Below the pieces are notes generated by a model, which worked only from the letters and a program-made list of their open reading frames with translations, had not been told where the DNA came from and ran no database searches. The position numbers and the translations under genes were made by a program. From Candidatus Symbiopectobacterium sp. 'North America' (GTDB lineage: Bacteria; Pseudomonadota; Gammaproteobacteria; Enterobacterales; Enterobacteriaceae): a stretch of DNA of 64,000 bases. The stretch is from positions 1 to 64,000 of the forward strand of contig NZ_PEHF01000066.1 of the NCBI RefSeq assembly GCF_015762685.1, in the 5' to 3' direction. Shown one piece after another: positions 46,693-57,182 of the stretch. Positions within the stretch are counted from its first letter, which is position 1; every line of letters starts with the position of its first letter.

Positions 46693-47946
46693 ATGTATTC
46701 ATTTGTTGCGCGTCAGCCTATTTTAAATAAGAACCTCCAGCCCGTCGCTTATGAACTGCTCTTCCGAGATGGTATTCGCAATTCGTTCCCTGATGTCACT
46801 CCAGAATACGCCACCGCACAAATCATAACGGAACAGTTTTTAACGAATTCACTAAGTCGACTTGTTGACGATCACATCAGCTATATCAACGTTCCACATC
46901 AGATGCTTACCAATAGTCTCGTTGAGGCGCTACCGCCAGAAAAGGTCGTACTGGAAATTCTGGAAAATGCACCGCCTAATGACACCTTGCTGGCCTCGGT
47001 AAAACGGTTGAAAAAGAGAGGCTTTAAGCTCGCGCTGGACGATTTTTTGATGGCTCCCGAATGGGATCGTTTTCTACCTTACATTGATGTGCTCAAATTC
47101 GATCTCATGCAGTCATCCTTTGCTGATATTGCATCCTACATCAACAAACTCCCCTACCGGCACATCACCTTTCTTGCGGAAAAAGTTGAGACGCATGAAC
47201 AATTTTCTCAGGCAAAGCAATTAGGTATTTCACTCTTTCAGGGATACTTTTTTAGCAAACCAGAAATCATTCAGTCGCGCCGACTATCAGTGAATAATTA
47301 CAATGTATTGCAGCTACTTAGTGAGGTAAACAAACAGGAGCTAAATTACGATCAGATCGAAAAATTGCTCAGTAAAGATGTATCACTCGCTTACAAAGCA
47401 ATGCGATATGTCAATAATATCAGGTTGCGCAGCAACTTAAGCTTGATGCCACTTCAGGCTAATTTTCGCTACATTGCTATGCTGCTGGGACAAAAAGAGT
47501 TGCGCCGATTTCTCTCACTGGTGACGATAACCAGCCAAAGTGATAAAGATAAATCCTTTGAATTGTATCGGTTGAGTTTGTTAAGAGCGAAGTGCTGTGA
47601 ACTTATTTCGCTGCATCAGAATAAGAAAGATGACCCGATCAATGCTTTTTTATGTGGTCTGTTCTCCCCGCTTGAAGCCATCCTTGACTGCCCGATGCTA
47701 CTTTTGCTGTCGGAAATAGCATTGCCTAATGAGGTAAAACAGGCTCTGCTTGAAAACACTGGCGCCTATGCACGTTACCTCATGCTGGCAACGGAATATG
47801 AAAAACAGAATTGGCAAGACGTTAATACACTTATCACAGAGCTGAAGATCACCGAGCAACAGATGATACACATCGTACTGGATGCCACGCTGTGGGCTGA
47901 TGAAATGCTGCAAATAGGTCAAATGAATGAGAAAAAGGGGGAATAA
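46693..47946 (+). CDS. EAL-HDOD domain signalling protein
   Basis: The intact 417-residue protein has an N-terminal EAL-like domain (about 1-200; VARQPILNKNLQPVAYELLFRDG, KLALDDF, VLKFDLMQ, AEKVETHEQF, LFQGYFFSKPE) and a C-terminal HDOD domain (about 210-400). The catalytic EAL signature reads ELL and several metal ligands of active phosphodiesterases are not evident, so c-di-GMP hydrolysis is doubtful. YuxH/CdgJ-type proteins of this layout influence motility and virulence. It stands between two chemoreceptor pseudogenes. Confidence 0.88.
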   Translation: MYSFVARQPILNKNLQPVAYELLFRDGIRNSFPDVTPEYATAQIITEQFLTNSLSRLVDDHISYINVPHQMLTNSLVEALPPEKVVLEILENAPPNDTLLASVKRLKKRGFKLALDDFLMAPEWDRFLPYIDVLKFDLMQSSFADIASYINKLPYRHITFLAEKVETHEQFSQAKQLGISLFQGYFFSKPEIIQSRRLSVNNYNVLQLLSEVNKQELNYDQIEKLLSKDVSLAYKAMRYVNNIRLRSNLSLMPLQANFRYIAMLLGQKELRRFLSLVTITSQSDKDKSFELYRLSLLRAKCCELISLHQNKKDDPINAFLCGLFSPLEAILDCPMLLLLSEIALPNEVKQALLENTGAYARYLMLATEYEKQNWQDVNTLITELKITEQQMIHIVLDATLWADEMLQIGQMNEKKGE

Positions 47947-48004
47947 TCCCCCCTCATCTGTTACTGGCTACTACAGTGAGAAATAGGTCTGCGCTTCACC
48001 TCGT

Positions 48005-49671
48005 TTAAAACGTTTCCCAATTAGCATTGTCTGATTTGGCCAGCACCTTAGCGGATGCCGGTAACGAGGCGGGCAAGACCGCACTTTTCGAGGATTGCAT
48101 CCCCCCAGAGCACGCGTTGCCTCGGTAATTTTAAAGGTCGCAACGGCATGACGCAGATAGTTAGCCTGATCCTCCAGTGCCGCTGCCGCAGATTGCTAGA
48201 CCAATGCCGCATTCTGCTGTGTTACACCATCCATTTCCGCGACGGCCTGGCTCACCTGCTCAATGCCTCTGCTCTGTTCATCTAACGCAGTAGCGATCTC
48301 GCCCATGATATCGGTGACTCGCGTTACCGCAGTGACGATTTCTTTCATGGTTTCTCCCGCATCCTGGACTTGCTCAGAGCCCGTGTTGACACGGCTAACC
48401 GAATTTTCGATCAAGCTTTTAATCTCTTTTGCGGCTTGAGCACTTCTTTGGGCTAAATTGCGCACCTCTCCGGCCACCACGGCAAAACCACGCCCCTGCT
48501 CACCGGCACGCGCTGCCTCAACCGCCGCATTCAGTGCCAAAATATTGGTTTGAAACGCGATACCATCGATCACATTGGTAATATGTGCAATTTGCGTAGA
48601 ACTATCCGAGATGTCTCTCATAGTGGTAATAACGGTATTAACAACATGCCCACCTTTCTGTGCTGTTTCTGATGCATTTTTTGCCAGAGCAGCAGCTTGT
48701 CGCGCATTATCAGTGTTCTGTTTTACTGTTGCCGTCAACTGTTCCATGCTTGCAGCAGTTTCCTCCAATGCGGAAGCTTGCTGCTCGGTTCTTGACGACA
48801 GATAATTACTGCCCACTGAAATTTCGCTGGCTCCTGTATAGATACTGTCAGAACTGGTGCGAACGTCGCTAACCGTTGTAATTAATGAACTTTGCATCTC
48901 TTTTAAACGTGAAGCGAGCTGACCAATTTCATTTTTACTTTCTGCCTCTATGTCCTGCGTAAGATCGCCTCCAGATATCGCACGAATATGATGGATAACG
49001 CGGCTTAACGGCTGGAAAAGAATACGCTGGAGAACACCCCACGCGCTCACAACCACCAAAATCAATGCAAGCGCAATGCTCCCAATCGTCCATTGCATAG
49101 ATACAAAGCTGGAGATATTTTCACGCTGTCCGGCACTGACTAAAATATTATTCTGCTCCCTCCAGGCGTTATAGCTCTGCTCTAAATTATCCTGCGCCAG
49201 TTGGGCATCAAGATTGCCATAAGCCTCATAGTCGCCGCGTTGTAGATACTGGATAGACATTTTAAAAATATCATGCAGTTGGCGATAATTATTCTCCACT
49301 TTTTTAGCAATGGCATCGCTCTGCCCTTCAAGCCGGGGGGAAGACTGATAGCGATTAAACTGTTTTTCGGCCGTATCAAGCGTAGTACTGGCTGTTGCCA
49401 GGAGAGCATTGATTGCCGCGATGGATTTCTCATCTTTCTGGTTTTTCAAAAAACGGATGGCCACGCGAGTGATGACAACGCGAGTCTTTACAAGAGATTG
49501 AAAACTATTAGTAAGCTGTTCTTGTTGAAAGCTCAAGATTTCAGATTTTTGAAAGTTTTGCTTATCGTTATTTACTGAGGAGTAAAACAGTATGCTGGTG
49601 ATTACCTGCAATAAAATAAAGATAGCAAAGGCAATCCAAATCCCTGTGATGACTTTAACGTTTTTAAACAT
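48005..49671 (-). pseudogene. Methyl-accepting chemotaxis protein, amber stop and frameshift at the C-terminus
   Basis: The start at ATG 49671 gives a membrane helix (residues about 8-30), a four-helix periplasmic sensor, a second helix (about 190-210), HAMP and signalling domain with the same hairpin tip as the other receptor. TAG at 48196-48198 follows TQQNAALV, where glutamate is expected. QSAAAALEDQANYLRHAV follows in frame. A shift at the C6 run 48101-48106 then restores an end at TAA 48005-48007 that reads SDNANWETF. NWETF is the pentapeptide that tethers CheR and CheB, so this was a high-abundance type receptor. Confidence 0.92.
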
Positions 49672-49946
49672 GGTTTGCCTCTTTGATCTAGGAATAGATG
49701 CCTAGAGGCAATATCGTCAACCAGCCGCGTTTCTTGATTACATTTACGCAACACGCCGCAGCTAACAAAACTGATAAGAAACAACATATCACATTGATAA
49801 ATATGACAATTAGCTTAAGACAAACGCTTTGACACATAAGGAAACGTTATGAAAAATCAACGTTCACATTAACAAACCGCAAGAATTTAAATAACAATAT
49901 GAATTTTAAGTAAAAAATCACTTCTAGATCTAGAAACTTAAAAAAA

Positions 49947-50207
49947 TCAATGTGTCATTTTCCTAATTATTTCCTTTACTTCCAGCCCATACTCAGAATT
50001 TTTCTGCATCCTTTGCACAAAAACTCGCTGATAGAGCCACGCATCTATGCACTTTTTCACATCAGCCTTATCCGGCTGGCAGTGGAATTCGAAGATCATC
50101 CTTTTTTCTTTTGAAAACAACACTAAACTACTTTCAAACTCGAGAAAATCAAGATCTTCTATTTGGTAGGCTGTTTTAAATGCAGAGCAGATGTAATGTA
50201 TATCCAT
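49947..50207 (-). CDS. Small hypothetical protein at the edge of the T3SS region
   Basis: The 86-residue acidic/basic mixed protein starts MDIHYICSAFKTAYQIEDLDFLEFE and ends EVKEIIRKMTH. It has no signal sequence or membrane helix. I do not recognise a family. Its low-GC composition matches the T3SS region, not the core genes to the left. A small chaperone or regulator is possible but not shown. Confidence 0.45.
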   Translation of the reverse strand: MDIHYICSAFKTAYQIEDLDFLEFESSLVLFSKEKRMIFEFHCQPDKADVKKCIDAWLYQRVFVQRMQKNSEYGLEVKEIIRKMTH

Positions 50208-50533
50208 ATAATATCCACCAATATTTTTATAACTTTACATTGCTGTATAGCATAAATAGCATTAAATCGTACATCTTAATCATTTTATTGTGATACACAT
50301 TTAGTTTGCGTTGAAATATGAGATTCCTTTTCTAGAAAACCCGGCAGTAAATTAACAAATTCAGGTCATGCCCTCTCAACATCCCGATCTTCTCAAAAGG
50401 GCTCTCCCTCCCCCATAAATGCAACCACAAAAAAGGGGACAATACCGAATGATGACATCAGCTTTTTTTAATGGCATTTAGTTTTAATTCACATACTAAA
50501 ATCAAAACTCATCATTCATTATCAGCACACGTT
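50208..50533. other. AT-rich intergenic region beyond the hilA-like pseudogene
   Basis: No gene, RNA or clear terminator is recognised. It separates the small hypothetical gene from the 3' end of the hilA-like pseudogene. Confidence 0.45.
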
Positions 50534-52121
50534 TTACATCATCCAGGATGCTAAGGAAAAGGAATTTCCCACGTGGTCCCTGGAGAATCTCATTTTTTCA
50601 GCTAGCAATGCTGGATGTTTTGTTGCCCTTGGGTGCACAACCCCTGCGACCTCATTATAACAATATCCGATAAACTCACAAGATAGTTTATATTTTTCAA
50701 TATCCTTTACCAGAGCCCGAGCTTTACATAATTCGCCGAGACGTGCATAGAGTAACGCCAGTAATCCCCGCATGATCGTATTCCCGGGAGAATCAGTATT
50801 AAGTGTATCTTCTCCATACCTTTACGGCCTCCTAGATATCGCCAAGGAGATAATTGATGATAACATGCAATATTTTAGGCGAATAGAACGCATCATTGAG
50901 GTCCATACACATATTATTCATCTGCATTGCTTTATCTAAATCACCTTGTCACACCAGATGGCAAGCATAGTAATAATAAACCTCTGCAACCGTGGGGGCT
51001 AATAACATGGCCAAATGAAATTTACTTGCTGCTTCCTTATTATTTTCAGCGCAAAGTAGTAGCCCTTGTAAAGAAAGAGCAATGACGTTATTAGGTTCAC
51101 TCACTAATATCTTGCCGACAATGATCATCATTTCATGCCGGACGCTTTCATAATCCATCAAGCCCAGATTGGCTACCGCATAGTAAGAACCGGCAATCCG
51201 GCATAATTCACTGATACTGGTTTCGCCATGTCGTCTTAATTTCACTGCTTGAGGCATAAATTTCTCAAGCGCTGAAAGTGAGAATTGCAATGCATCATGC
51301 TGCGCCACGTTGGAGCTCAAAGGATGCACATTGATCGTTGCCGGATCCGTTCCCATCGATGGATCAATCGCAGACAAAAGCGTAAGAATGGCCCTGTATA
51401 GCAACCGGTAATTGATGTGATGATCGCTCGTGAAATGAACACCTTCTCGATATAACACCGAGTGATCCTTTGCCCGAGTCAGTTTAATACGGATGATAGA
51501 TTTTTCACCATGCCGAATTTCCATACCAGAAATATAATAGTCTGCCTGTGATTTTTCGATTGCAGACAGGTAGCTACTGTAATCCTGGACGCTGCGCGTC
51601 AGACAAGACGAAACAACGTTAATGGGCAAATCGAGACAATGCAATCAATCAATCTATTGATCGTGAAGTGAAATAGCTTGGTATCGATGCTGCATTTCAA
51701 AGATAAACAATGCAATATTGCATGCTCTCTTTTCAACGGAAGCATCAAAGACGGTCATGTCATTGTGGTTCGCGGTCAAGGTAGGCTGAACCGCTTTTTC
51801 AGGAAGATCGACGACTTGAACCTCAGGGACAAAACGATAGCCCTTACCGTAGATGTTATCGATAAATCTTTTTTTTCTTGAATGACCCAACGTACGGTGC
51901 AAAACATAAATACAGCGCGTTAATGACTCATCGGAGACCAATACCCCCTTCCACACATGTTCAATTATTGCATCTTTTGAAATAACGGTATGTGCGTTTT
52001 GTAAAATAAAGAGTAATACCGCACTCTCTTTCGGCGCTAAATAGATAGCGCCTTTATCTTTTGTCAGTAATTGACCATTATGAAAAGAAAAACCTTCAAA
52101 TATAAATTGATGAAATTCCAT
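50534..52121 (-). pseudogene. hilA: HilA-like T3SS transcriptional activator, multiple stops
   Basis: The start (ATG 52121) encodes an OmpR-type winged helix (residues about 5-108: LAPKESAVLLFILQNAHTVISKDAIIEHVW, VSDESLTRCIYVLHRTLG, RFIDNIYGKGYRF), as in Salmonella HilA. TAG (51654) and TGA (51645) lie within 12 bases. A TPR-type middle follows (QADYYISGMEIRHGEKSIIRIKLTRAK) to TGA at 50949. After a further TAG and a shift, the HilA-like tail LLALLYARLGELCKARALVKDIEKYK ends at 50534. The total span equals that of HilA (553 residues). It should have activated prg/org and inv/sip genes but is dead here. Confidence 0.85.
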
Positions 52122-52468
52122 TTTTACTATTCCTTACGAAATAGAGGCATAACTTTGCGTAATAAAGGAATAACGCATACACTCAGCTAACAGTGCTATT
52201 CCCAACAAGCGGTAATGACTTTACTTCGGTTTTTTTAGAGCAAACAGATGAAACAAGGCTTAAAACGTTTTTCAGGCATATCAGCAGAACAAAAGTGGCA
52301 GAACCAACGTCACAGATAATATACGAGAATCGATAATTTTAATCACCGAATTCATTGGTAAGTCCAGACCAATGCACTAAAAATCCCGAGTAAAAAAACA
52401 ATGCCTTCATCAACATAAAATACTACAAAAAAATGTAAAGCAAAATTTAATATCACAAATCAATAATA
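52122..52468. other. Intergenic region upstream of the hilA-like pseudogene
   Basis: A low-GC stretch that would hold the hilA control region. I see no recognisable operator, RNA or gene. Confidence 0.45.
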
Positions 52469-53050
52469 TCACTTACATAACAAGTAATTATCAACGGACA
52501 TCTCCCACTGATATTGTTCTCTTGGTTTGGCAGGCGCGCCCGCAGATTTATCAACACGCATGTAATCTATGCTGTGCGTAGGCATACCAGCCTGTTTGAC
52601 ATTGTCACATATCATGAATTTTTTGCCAGGATCTTGCATCGTCGCGCGAATATGCTCCCAAAATTGGCTCACCTGCTTTTCGGACAATTGCGCCAAGGTT
52701 TCACCTAAGCGTTTTCCGTGTGCCATCTTGGCATATTGTGTACCAATACGGTTTGCATCAAACCACGTGTAGCTTCCCGCCAAGGCATAAAGAAATACGG
52801 CTCGGTCGAACTTCTGAGCACGGACGCATTCATTCATTTCAGCATAGAGCATATCGGGCCCCCCAGAAGCACTATAAAGAGGATCTGTACGACATGTTTG
52901 TCCTGCAAACTCAAGGCCAGTACTGTTTCTGCTAGCACTACCAGCGCTATCTGGAAGTGAACGTGTCGCAGACTGACATCCCACCAACAACAACGATAGG
53001 AATAGAGTGCTGGCTGCGAAAAGAACGGGTTTACCAGTCATAATTTTCAT
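52469..53050 (-). CDS. Hypothetical lipoprotein next to the org genes
   Basis: The 193-residue frame from ATG 53050 has a clear lipoprotein signal (KPVLFAASTLFLSLLLVGC, lipobox LVGC). The mature part has paired cysteines (TCRTDPLY, NECVRAQ, FMICDN, YLLCK) and aromatic residues, suggesting a disulfide-bonded periplasmic fold. The family is unknown to me. In Salmonella orgC follows orgB here; this protein is not OrgC-like. An outer-membrane pilotin-like or periplasmic accessory role is possible only by position. Confidence 0.6.
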   Translation of the reverse strand: MKIMTGKPVLFAASTLFLSLLLVGCQSATRSLPDSAGSASRNSTGLEFAGQTCRTDPLYSASGGPDMLYAEMNECVRAQKFDRAVFLYALAGSYTWFDANRIGTQYAKMAHGKRLGETLAQLSEKQVSQFWEHIRATMQDPGKKFMICDNVKQAGMPTHSIDYMRVDKSAGAPAKPREQYQWEMSVDNYLLCK

Positions 53051-53234
53051 CAGGATCGAGCCCATCTGATAACAAGACTTTTTGCATCCACTCATTGTAC
53101 ATAAACCGCATAGCATAATTATTAACCTCATCATCGCCTAACTATTTGATTACTTGATTGATTTATTTGATATCTCCATCAGTTTCATAAAGCGAAATGG
53201 TGGAGTTCGATAGAGAATTAATAATTGTCATTGC

Positions 53235-53915
53235 TTACTTTCCTTGATTATCATCATGATCCGATACCAACAATTCACGAGACGGTGAATACGTTCCAAG
53301 TTGTTCGTAAAGTTTTTCCAGTGTTTGCTGAGAAAGTTGTTCGCAACTCTCATACAATGATTGCGTGTCAAAAAACGTATTTATTTGATTATCAACAAAC
53401 GTCTCTGGTAAAAATTCGACCAGTTGCTCACGATACTTAAATACATATCGCAAATCTTGATGATACTCAAAAATGACGCCTCCCCGGTGCATACTATCAA
53501 TATAGGCCATTAATCTGCGTTTATAACGGCATCTGTCGCTAAGAAGAAGGATGTAAAAAGGCGTTTTGTCATCTCGGCCATCAATCTCATCGGCCCAGCT
53601 TTCAAACAAGGTACAAATCACGCTTTCCTTATTGACAGTGTCACTCAGCAAACGCTTTGCACGCTGGCGAACCAGTCCATAGAGTTCATTCACAATGCCT
53701 TGTTTGTCCTCAATAAAACTGGTTACTGTTTCAATTGATGTCACAAGTCCGTGTTCATAACCATCGCGATAGGCCTGCTGACGTATTGCCTCAGCGTCAC
53801 GACTGGCATCGCTGATAATCTTTTTGGCATGTTCCCGGGCCTGCGCCACGACGCTGATTCTCAGATTATGTGCTACACGATTCTTGTTTGTTAACAGCAC
53901 ATTTTCTTGCAGCAT
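53235..53915 (-). CDS. orgB: T3SS cytoplasmic stator protein OrgB/MxiN (SctL)
   Basis: The 226-residue protein has the V/FliH-like layout of SctL. An N-terminal alpha-helical region rich in Ala, Glu and Arg (AREHAKKIISDASRDAEAIRQQAYRDGYEHG) precedes a globular C-terminal part. SctL links the ATPase to the sorting platform. It is third in the order prgK-orgA-orgB. It is intact. Confidence 0.82.
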   Translation of the reverse strand: MLQENVLLTNKNRVAHNLRISVVAQAREHAKKIISDASRDAEAIRQQAYRDGYEHGLVTSIETVTSFIEDKQGIVNELYGLVRQRAKRLLSDTVNKESVICTLFESWADEIDGRDDKTPFYILLLSDRCRYKRRLMAYIDSMHRGGVIFEYHQDLRYVFKYREQLVEFLPETFVDNQINTFFDTQSLYESCEQLSQQTLEKLYEQLGTYSPSRELLVSDHDDNQGK

Positions 53916-53949
53916 ATTCGTATATGATGTCTCAACTTATTTGAGCATA

Positions 53950-54501
53950 TTAAATGGCCATCCTCATTGCTAATTCATTATCACCGGTTAATGTTGGCGA
54001 TGCAGTTTCCACACCGTCTCCTGGTGAAAACAATAATGGCAGTCGTTCTCTCATTACCCTCGAGACAGAAGCGGAGAATAAATCAATTTCTCGTTTAGCG
54101 CACAGCGCATATTGCTCAAGAGAATAAGTAGATGCATTCACTGGCTTACTTTCAATAAGATTCAACAATGAAAACTGCCTGACGGATTTTTCAAGCTTCC
54201 ACCAGACTCCACACTGAAAAAGATTGCTCTTATGGAGTTGACAAGCCACCATAAAGGCCGCTTTGGGTAAAAAATGCCAATGCGCAGTTAAATATCGCTC
54301 TCTTTCATTATTTAGGTCGAGCGGTTCAACCGAAAGGGAAAAGTTTTCGATTAAAATGTCATTTATAATTCGATGACACCCTGGCGTCGAAAATCCAGGG
54401 AGAAGTGAAAAACGTTTTGGATGAATCCATGATATCGGATTATATATGATATTCAGGATATTACCGCATTCCCTTTGCTCTTTATGCATTAATCTTTCCA
54501 T
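53950..54501 (-). CDS. orgA: T3SS sorting platform protein OrgA/MxiK (SctK)
   Basis: The 183-residue protein starts at ATG 54501, just after the prgK stop; an upstream in-frame start would overlap prgK. NILNIIYNPISWIHPKRFSLLPG matches the conserved N-terminus of Salmonella OrgA (IIFDPLSYIHPQRL). LPKAAFMVACQLHKSNL and the late RERLPLLFSPGDG also align. SctK connects SctQ pods to the SctD inner ring. It is intact. Confidence 0.85.
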   Translation of the reverse strand: MERLMHKEQRECGNILNIIYNPISWIHPKRFSLLPGFSTPGCHRIINDILIENFSLSVEPLDLNNERERYLTAHWHFLPKAAFMVACQLHKSNLFQCGVWWKLEKSVRQFSLLNLIESKPVNASTYSLEQYALCAKREIDLFSASVSRVMRERLPLLFSPGDGVETASPTLTGDNELAMRMAI

Positions 54502-54517
54502 GACATTCAAATATCCG

Positions 54518-55327
54518 CTATTTTTTATCTTCAGGAGCATCTACACTGGATTTAGGATCATCCTGTGTACTTTTATTATTAGTCTGCGTCAGGATATGCT
54601 TCTTTAGCCTACCTAAAAATGCATGATGGCTTTGACTAATAAATAACAGCACGGCAGCTAACAAGGCAACGGTTACCACGCCAAGGCCTATTAACCACGT
54701 CGGTGTGTTAGACTTTGTCGCTTGAATGGATACCGGCGCATGCCGCTGAACGTCATTAATCTTGGATAACACGACGGAAATATTGTCGTAATTAACGTCC
54801 TCAAAGCTATTCTTAAGAAAGCGCTTTACATCACTGATTAATAAGGTGGTATCAGTAATGCTATTATCATGATTGAGCAATGTTGAAAGATGAACGGCCG
54901 ATCTTTTCCTATCACCATCGCTGGAGCTCATATCATAGCTCACATGTACGCGCGCAGAAACCACCCCTGAAATTGACAACAACGAATGCTCAAGTCGTTG
55001 CTCGATTCCGGAATAGAGGCGAGCCTTTTCAGCACGCGGAGAAGAAACAAGCGCATCGGCAGGAAGTATCTGCACAATGTCGATTGCTGGAAGGCGTGGC
55101 AGCCCATAAGTATTCATTAAATCAACAGAAGCCGAAAAATCCTGAGAACTGACAGAGAGACTATACCCCTCTTTTTTGACCTCATTTTTATCAACCTTGA
55201 TGTTATTGCGCTGTAACAGCGCAATAACATCATTAGCCTGCTGTTGATCTAACCCTTTCAGCAAAATATCTTGCTCACAACCTACAAGAAAAACTGCCAA
55301 TATGGGAAATAACAGGTATTTATTCAT
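54518..55327 (-). CDS. prgK: T3SS inner-membrane ring lipoprotein PrgK/MxiJ (SctJ)
   Basis: The 269-residue protein starts at ATG 55327, 2 bases after the prgJ stop. It carries a lipoprotein signal (LAVFLVGC) and the two YscJ/PrgK ring-building domains (LLKGLDQQQANDVIALLQRNNIKVDK; GIEQRLEHSLLSISGVVSARVHVSYD). A C-terminal membrane helix follows (about residues 213-233, WLIGLGVVTVALLAAVLLF), then a polar cytoplasmic tail. It forms the 24-fold inner ring with PrgH. It is intact. Confidence 0.95.
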   Translation of the reverse strand: MNKYLLFPILAVFLVGCEQDILLKGLDQQQANDVIALLQRNNIKVDKNEVKKEGYSLSVSSQDFSASVDLMNTYGLPRLPAIDIVQILPADALVSSPRAEKARLYSGIEQRLEHSLLSISGVVSARVHVSYDMSSSDGDRKRSAVHLSTLLNHDNSITDTTLLISDVKRFLKNSFEDVNYDNISVVLSKINDVQRHAPVSIQATKSNTPTWLIGLGVVTVALLAAVLLFISQSHHAFLGRLKKHILTQTNNKSTQDDPKSSVDAPEDKK

Positions 55328-55329
55328 GA

Positions 55330-55598
55330 TTATGAACGTAATAATGTTTCAACAGCACTGACCCCTTTACGCGTCAATGTCTGATGAGTGATACATGTAA
55401 GTTATAGTCAGAAGTTCGTTGTTGAAGTTCTGCCAACATTTCAGGATCTGTTGAAGCATTGGTGTTCTCCAACAATGAAATCACGTCACGCTGTTCCGCA
55501 GACATATTTACCGATTCCCGCGCATAAGCGCGAAGCAGACGATCTTTCAACAACACATTGCAAGACAACTGTGTCACCATACTGGTGTTATGATTCAT
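55330..55598 (-). pseudogene. prgJ: T3SS inner rod protein PrgJ/MxiI (SctI), frameshift near the end
   Basis: The start region (LLKDRLLRAYARESVNMSAEQRDV) and RTSDYNLHVSLI follow the rod family. A shift near 55388 is then needed to read QTLTRKGVSAVETLLRS to the TAA at 55330-55332, the highly conserved PrgJ end. As it stands the product ends IRH and lacks the last 17 residues, which pack into the export gate/rod. It lies between prgI and prgK, as in SPI-1. Confidence 0.88.
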
Positions 55599-55619
55599 AG
55601 CCTATTCTTGGTAACAACA

Positions 55620-55886
55620 TTAACGGAAGTTGGTAATAATCGCAGAGCCCACATCTTTGTATACCTTCACAACGTTAGATTGTACATTACGGTACAGCGT
55701 ATACTCTGACAAGCGAGACTGATAAATCGCCAACAGCTCTGGGTTAAAGGGGTCTGCTGCCAGTTTTTCTAGCGCCAACTCCAATTCAGAATTAAGTTGT
55801 GTCACACCATTATCGAAGGTTGATGATTTATTAGACAAATAATCATTCCATGTGAAATCTGTACTTCTTGAATCCATGTTACTCAT
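55620..55886 (-). CDS. prgI: T3SS needle subunit PrgI/MxiH (SctF)
   Basis: The intact 88-residue protein shows the helical hairpin of needle subunits: FDNGVTQLNSELELALEKLAADPFNPELLAIYQSRLSEYTLYRNVQSN with the P-x-x-P loop, ending AIITNFR (PrgI ends AIIQNFR). It is a few residues longer at the N-terminus than the 80-residue PrgI. Its intact state contrasts with prgH and prgJ on either side. Confidence 0.95.
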   Translation of the reverse strand: MSNMDSRSTDFTWNDYLSNKSSTFDNGVTQLNSELELALEKLAADPFNPELLAIYQSRLSEYTLYRNVQSNVVKVYKDVGSAIITNFR

Positions 55887-55899
55887 ATAAAATCCTTAC

Positions 55900-57182
55900 T
55901 TATGTTTTTGGTAAATACCAATGTCCAGCGCCAAGTTTTATATAGCTTTGTTCGCCAAATTTAAAATATTTATCTTTGAACCAATCAGTTTCCAGCTCAA
56001 CAGAAAAGTGAACATACCTTCCACCCCATTGTTGATAGTATTGATTGACAAAATTCTTGATACTTTCGAGCATACCATCCTCAATGATGCCCAATATAAC
56101 AAAGGTGATAGTATCGCCATTATCTATCTCACGGAAAGAGAGCGCCATTTTTTTAATCCTTGATTGGCAATACTCCTGATTGTTTTATTCTCCAGATTAT
56201 CTAGCCTTACTGAATCCATATAAGGGAATTTTTCTTTCAGCGCAGCAATAAAATCACCGCGTGCCTTTTCACTTAATTCATTTCTTTCTGTACTAATTCT
56301 AAGAATCGGATGTTGTGGGTCACTCAACCGTATCTGATGAAACTTCAATGCAGGCCAATAGGTTTCCACCCAACGAGAAATTCGCTCTTCTTCACTGGCA
56401 ATATTGACAACATTAACCTGTTGGCGCAGCGGATTTCTAACCATGGTTTGAACAGCCCAATCAGTCGCTTTTTCACTGCCAGCAAAAACATAAATCCAAT
56501 TATCACGAGCATAAACTATCTGATAATCCTCAGAGGCAAAATTCAATAATGTTGAGACATTATCAAGCTGACGCTGTGTTCCCGTAAGGTAGCCATAGCC
56601 CGCGACAAACACGGCACTCACTAAAGCAACTGCTGCCAATGTTTTATACCATACACTTTTGGTATTCTTGACAATCTCGGTAGTCGTTGGTGATTGTCCC
56701 CTGGCACTGTCCAGATATTCTCCGGATAAGATAGCGTCCGAGAATTCAGAATGTTGATTTCGCTAGACAAATTTTTGCATCCCGACGGTGATAACTGCAT
56801 TTTCTGACAATGCTATCATTGGTGAGCCATCGTCAGAGATCTCACGCATATAAACCTCGCATGAGTCACCCAGTTTAACGATTATCTCGAAACTTACATC
56901 CGTTTGTTCAGCAGGAATATAAATAGTATTATCAGGCATCTGTGTGCCATTATATTGCTTGCTAATCGTTTCTTCATCAGTAGAAAGAAAAAGTGTGTTC
57001 CCTTCAAGCAAAGCAAACTCACACCCAAGTAAAACGCCGTTAAGAAGCCTAACGACTATCCTTTTTTCTTTATCGATATTTTTATCTTCATCCAATAACA
57101 TTGCTAAATTCTCAAGGAGATCGATACCATTACGTTCACTTTGGACAAGATATACCAACGGACCACCAACATCTTGATTCAA
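55900..57182 (-). pseudogene. prgH: T3SS inner-membrane ring protein PrgH/MxiG (SctD), amber stop and A-tract frameshift
   Basis: The first 139 residues (ATG 57182) give the cytoplasmic FHA-like domain (RIVVRLLNGVLLGCEFALLEGNTLFLS). TAG at 56763-56765 follows MQKFV. The frame continues through a membrane helix (AAVALVSAVFVAGYGYL) into the periplasmic ring domains (KATDWAVQTMVRNPLRQQVNV). At the A7 tract (56148-56154) a shift is required before ALSFREIDNGDTITFVILG and the end at 55900. The frameshift could be rescued by slippage on A7; the amber stop could not. Confidence 0.88.
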
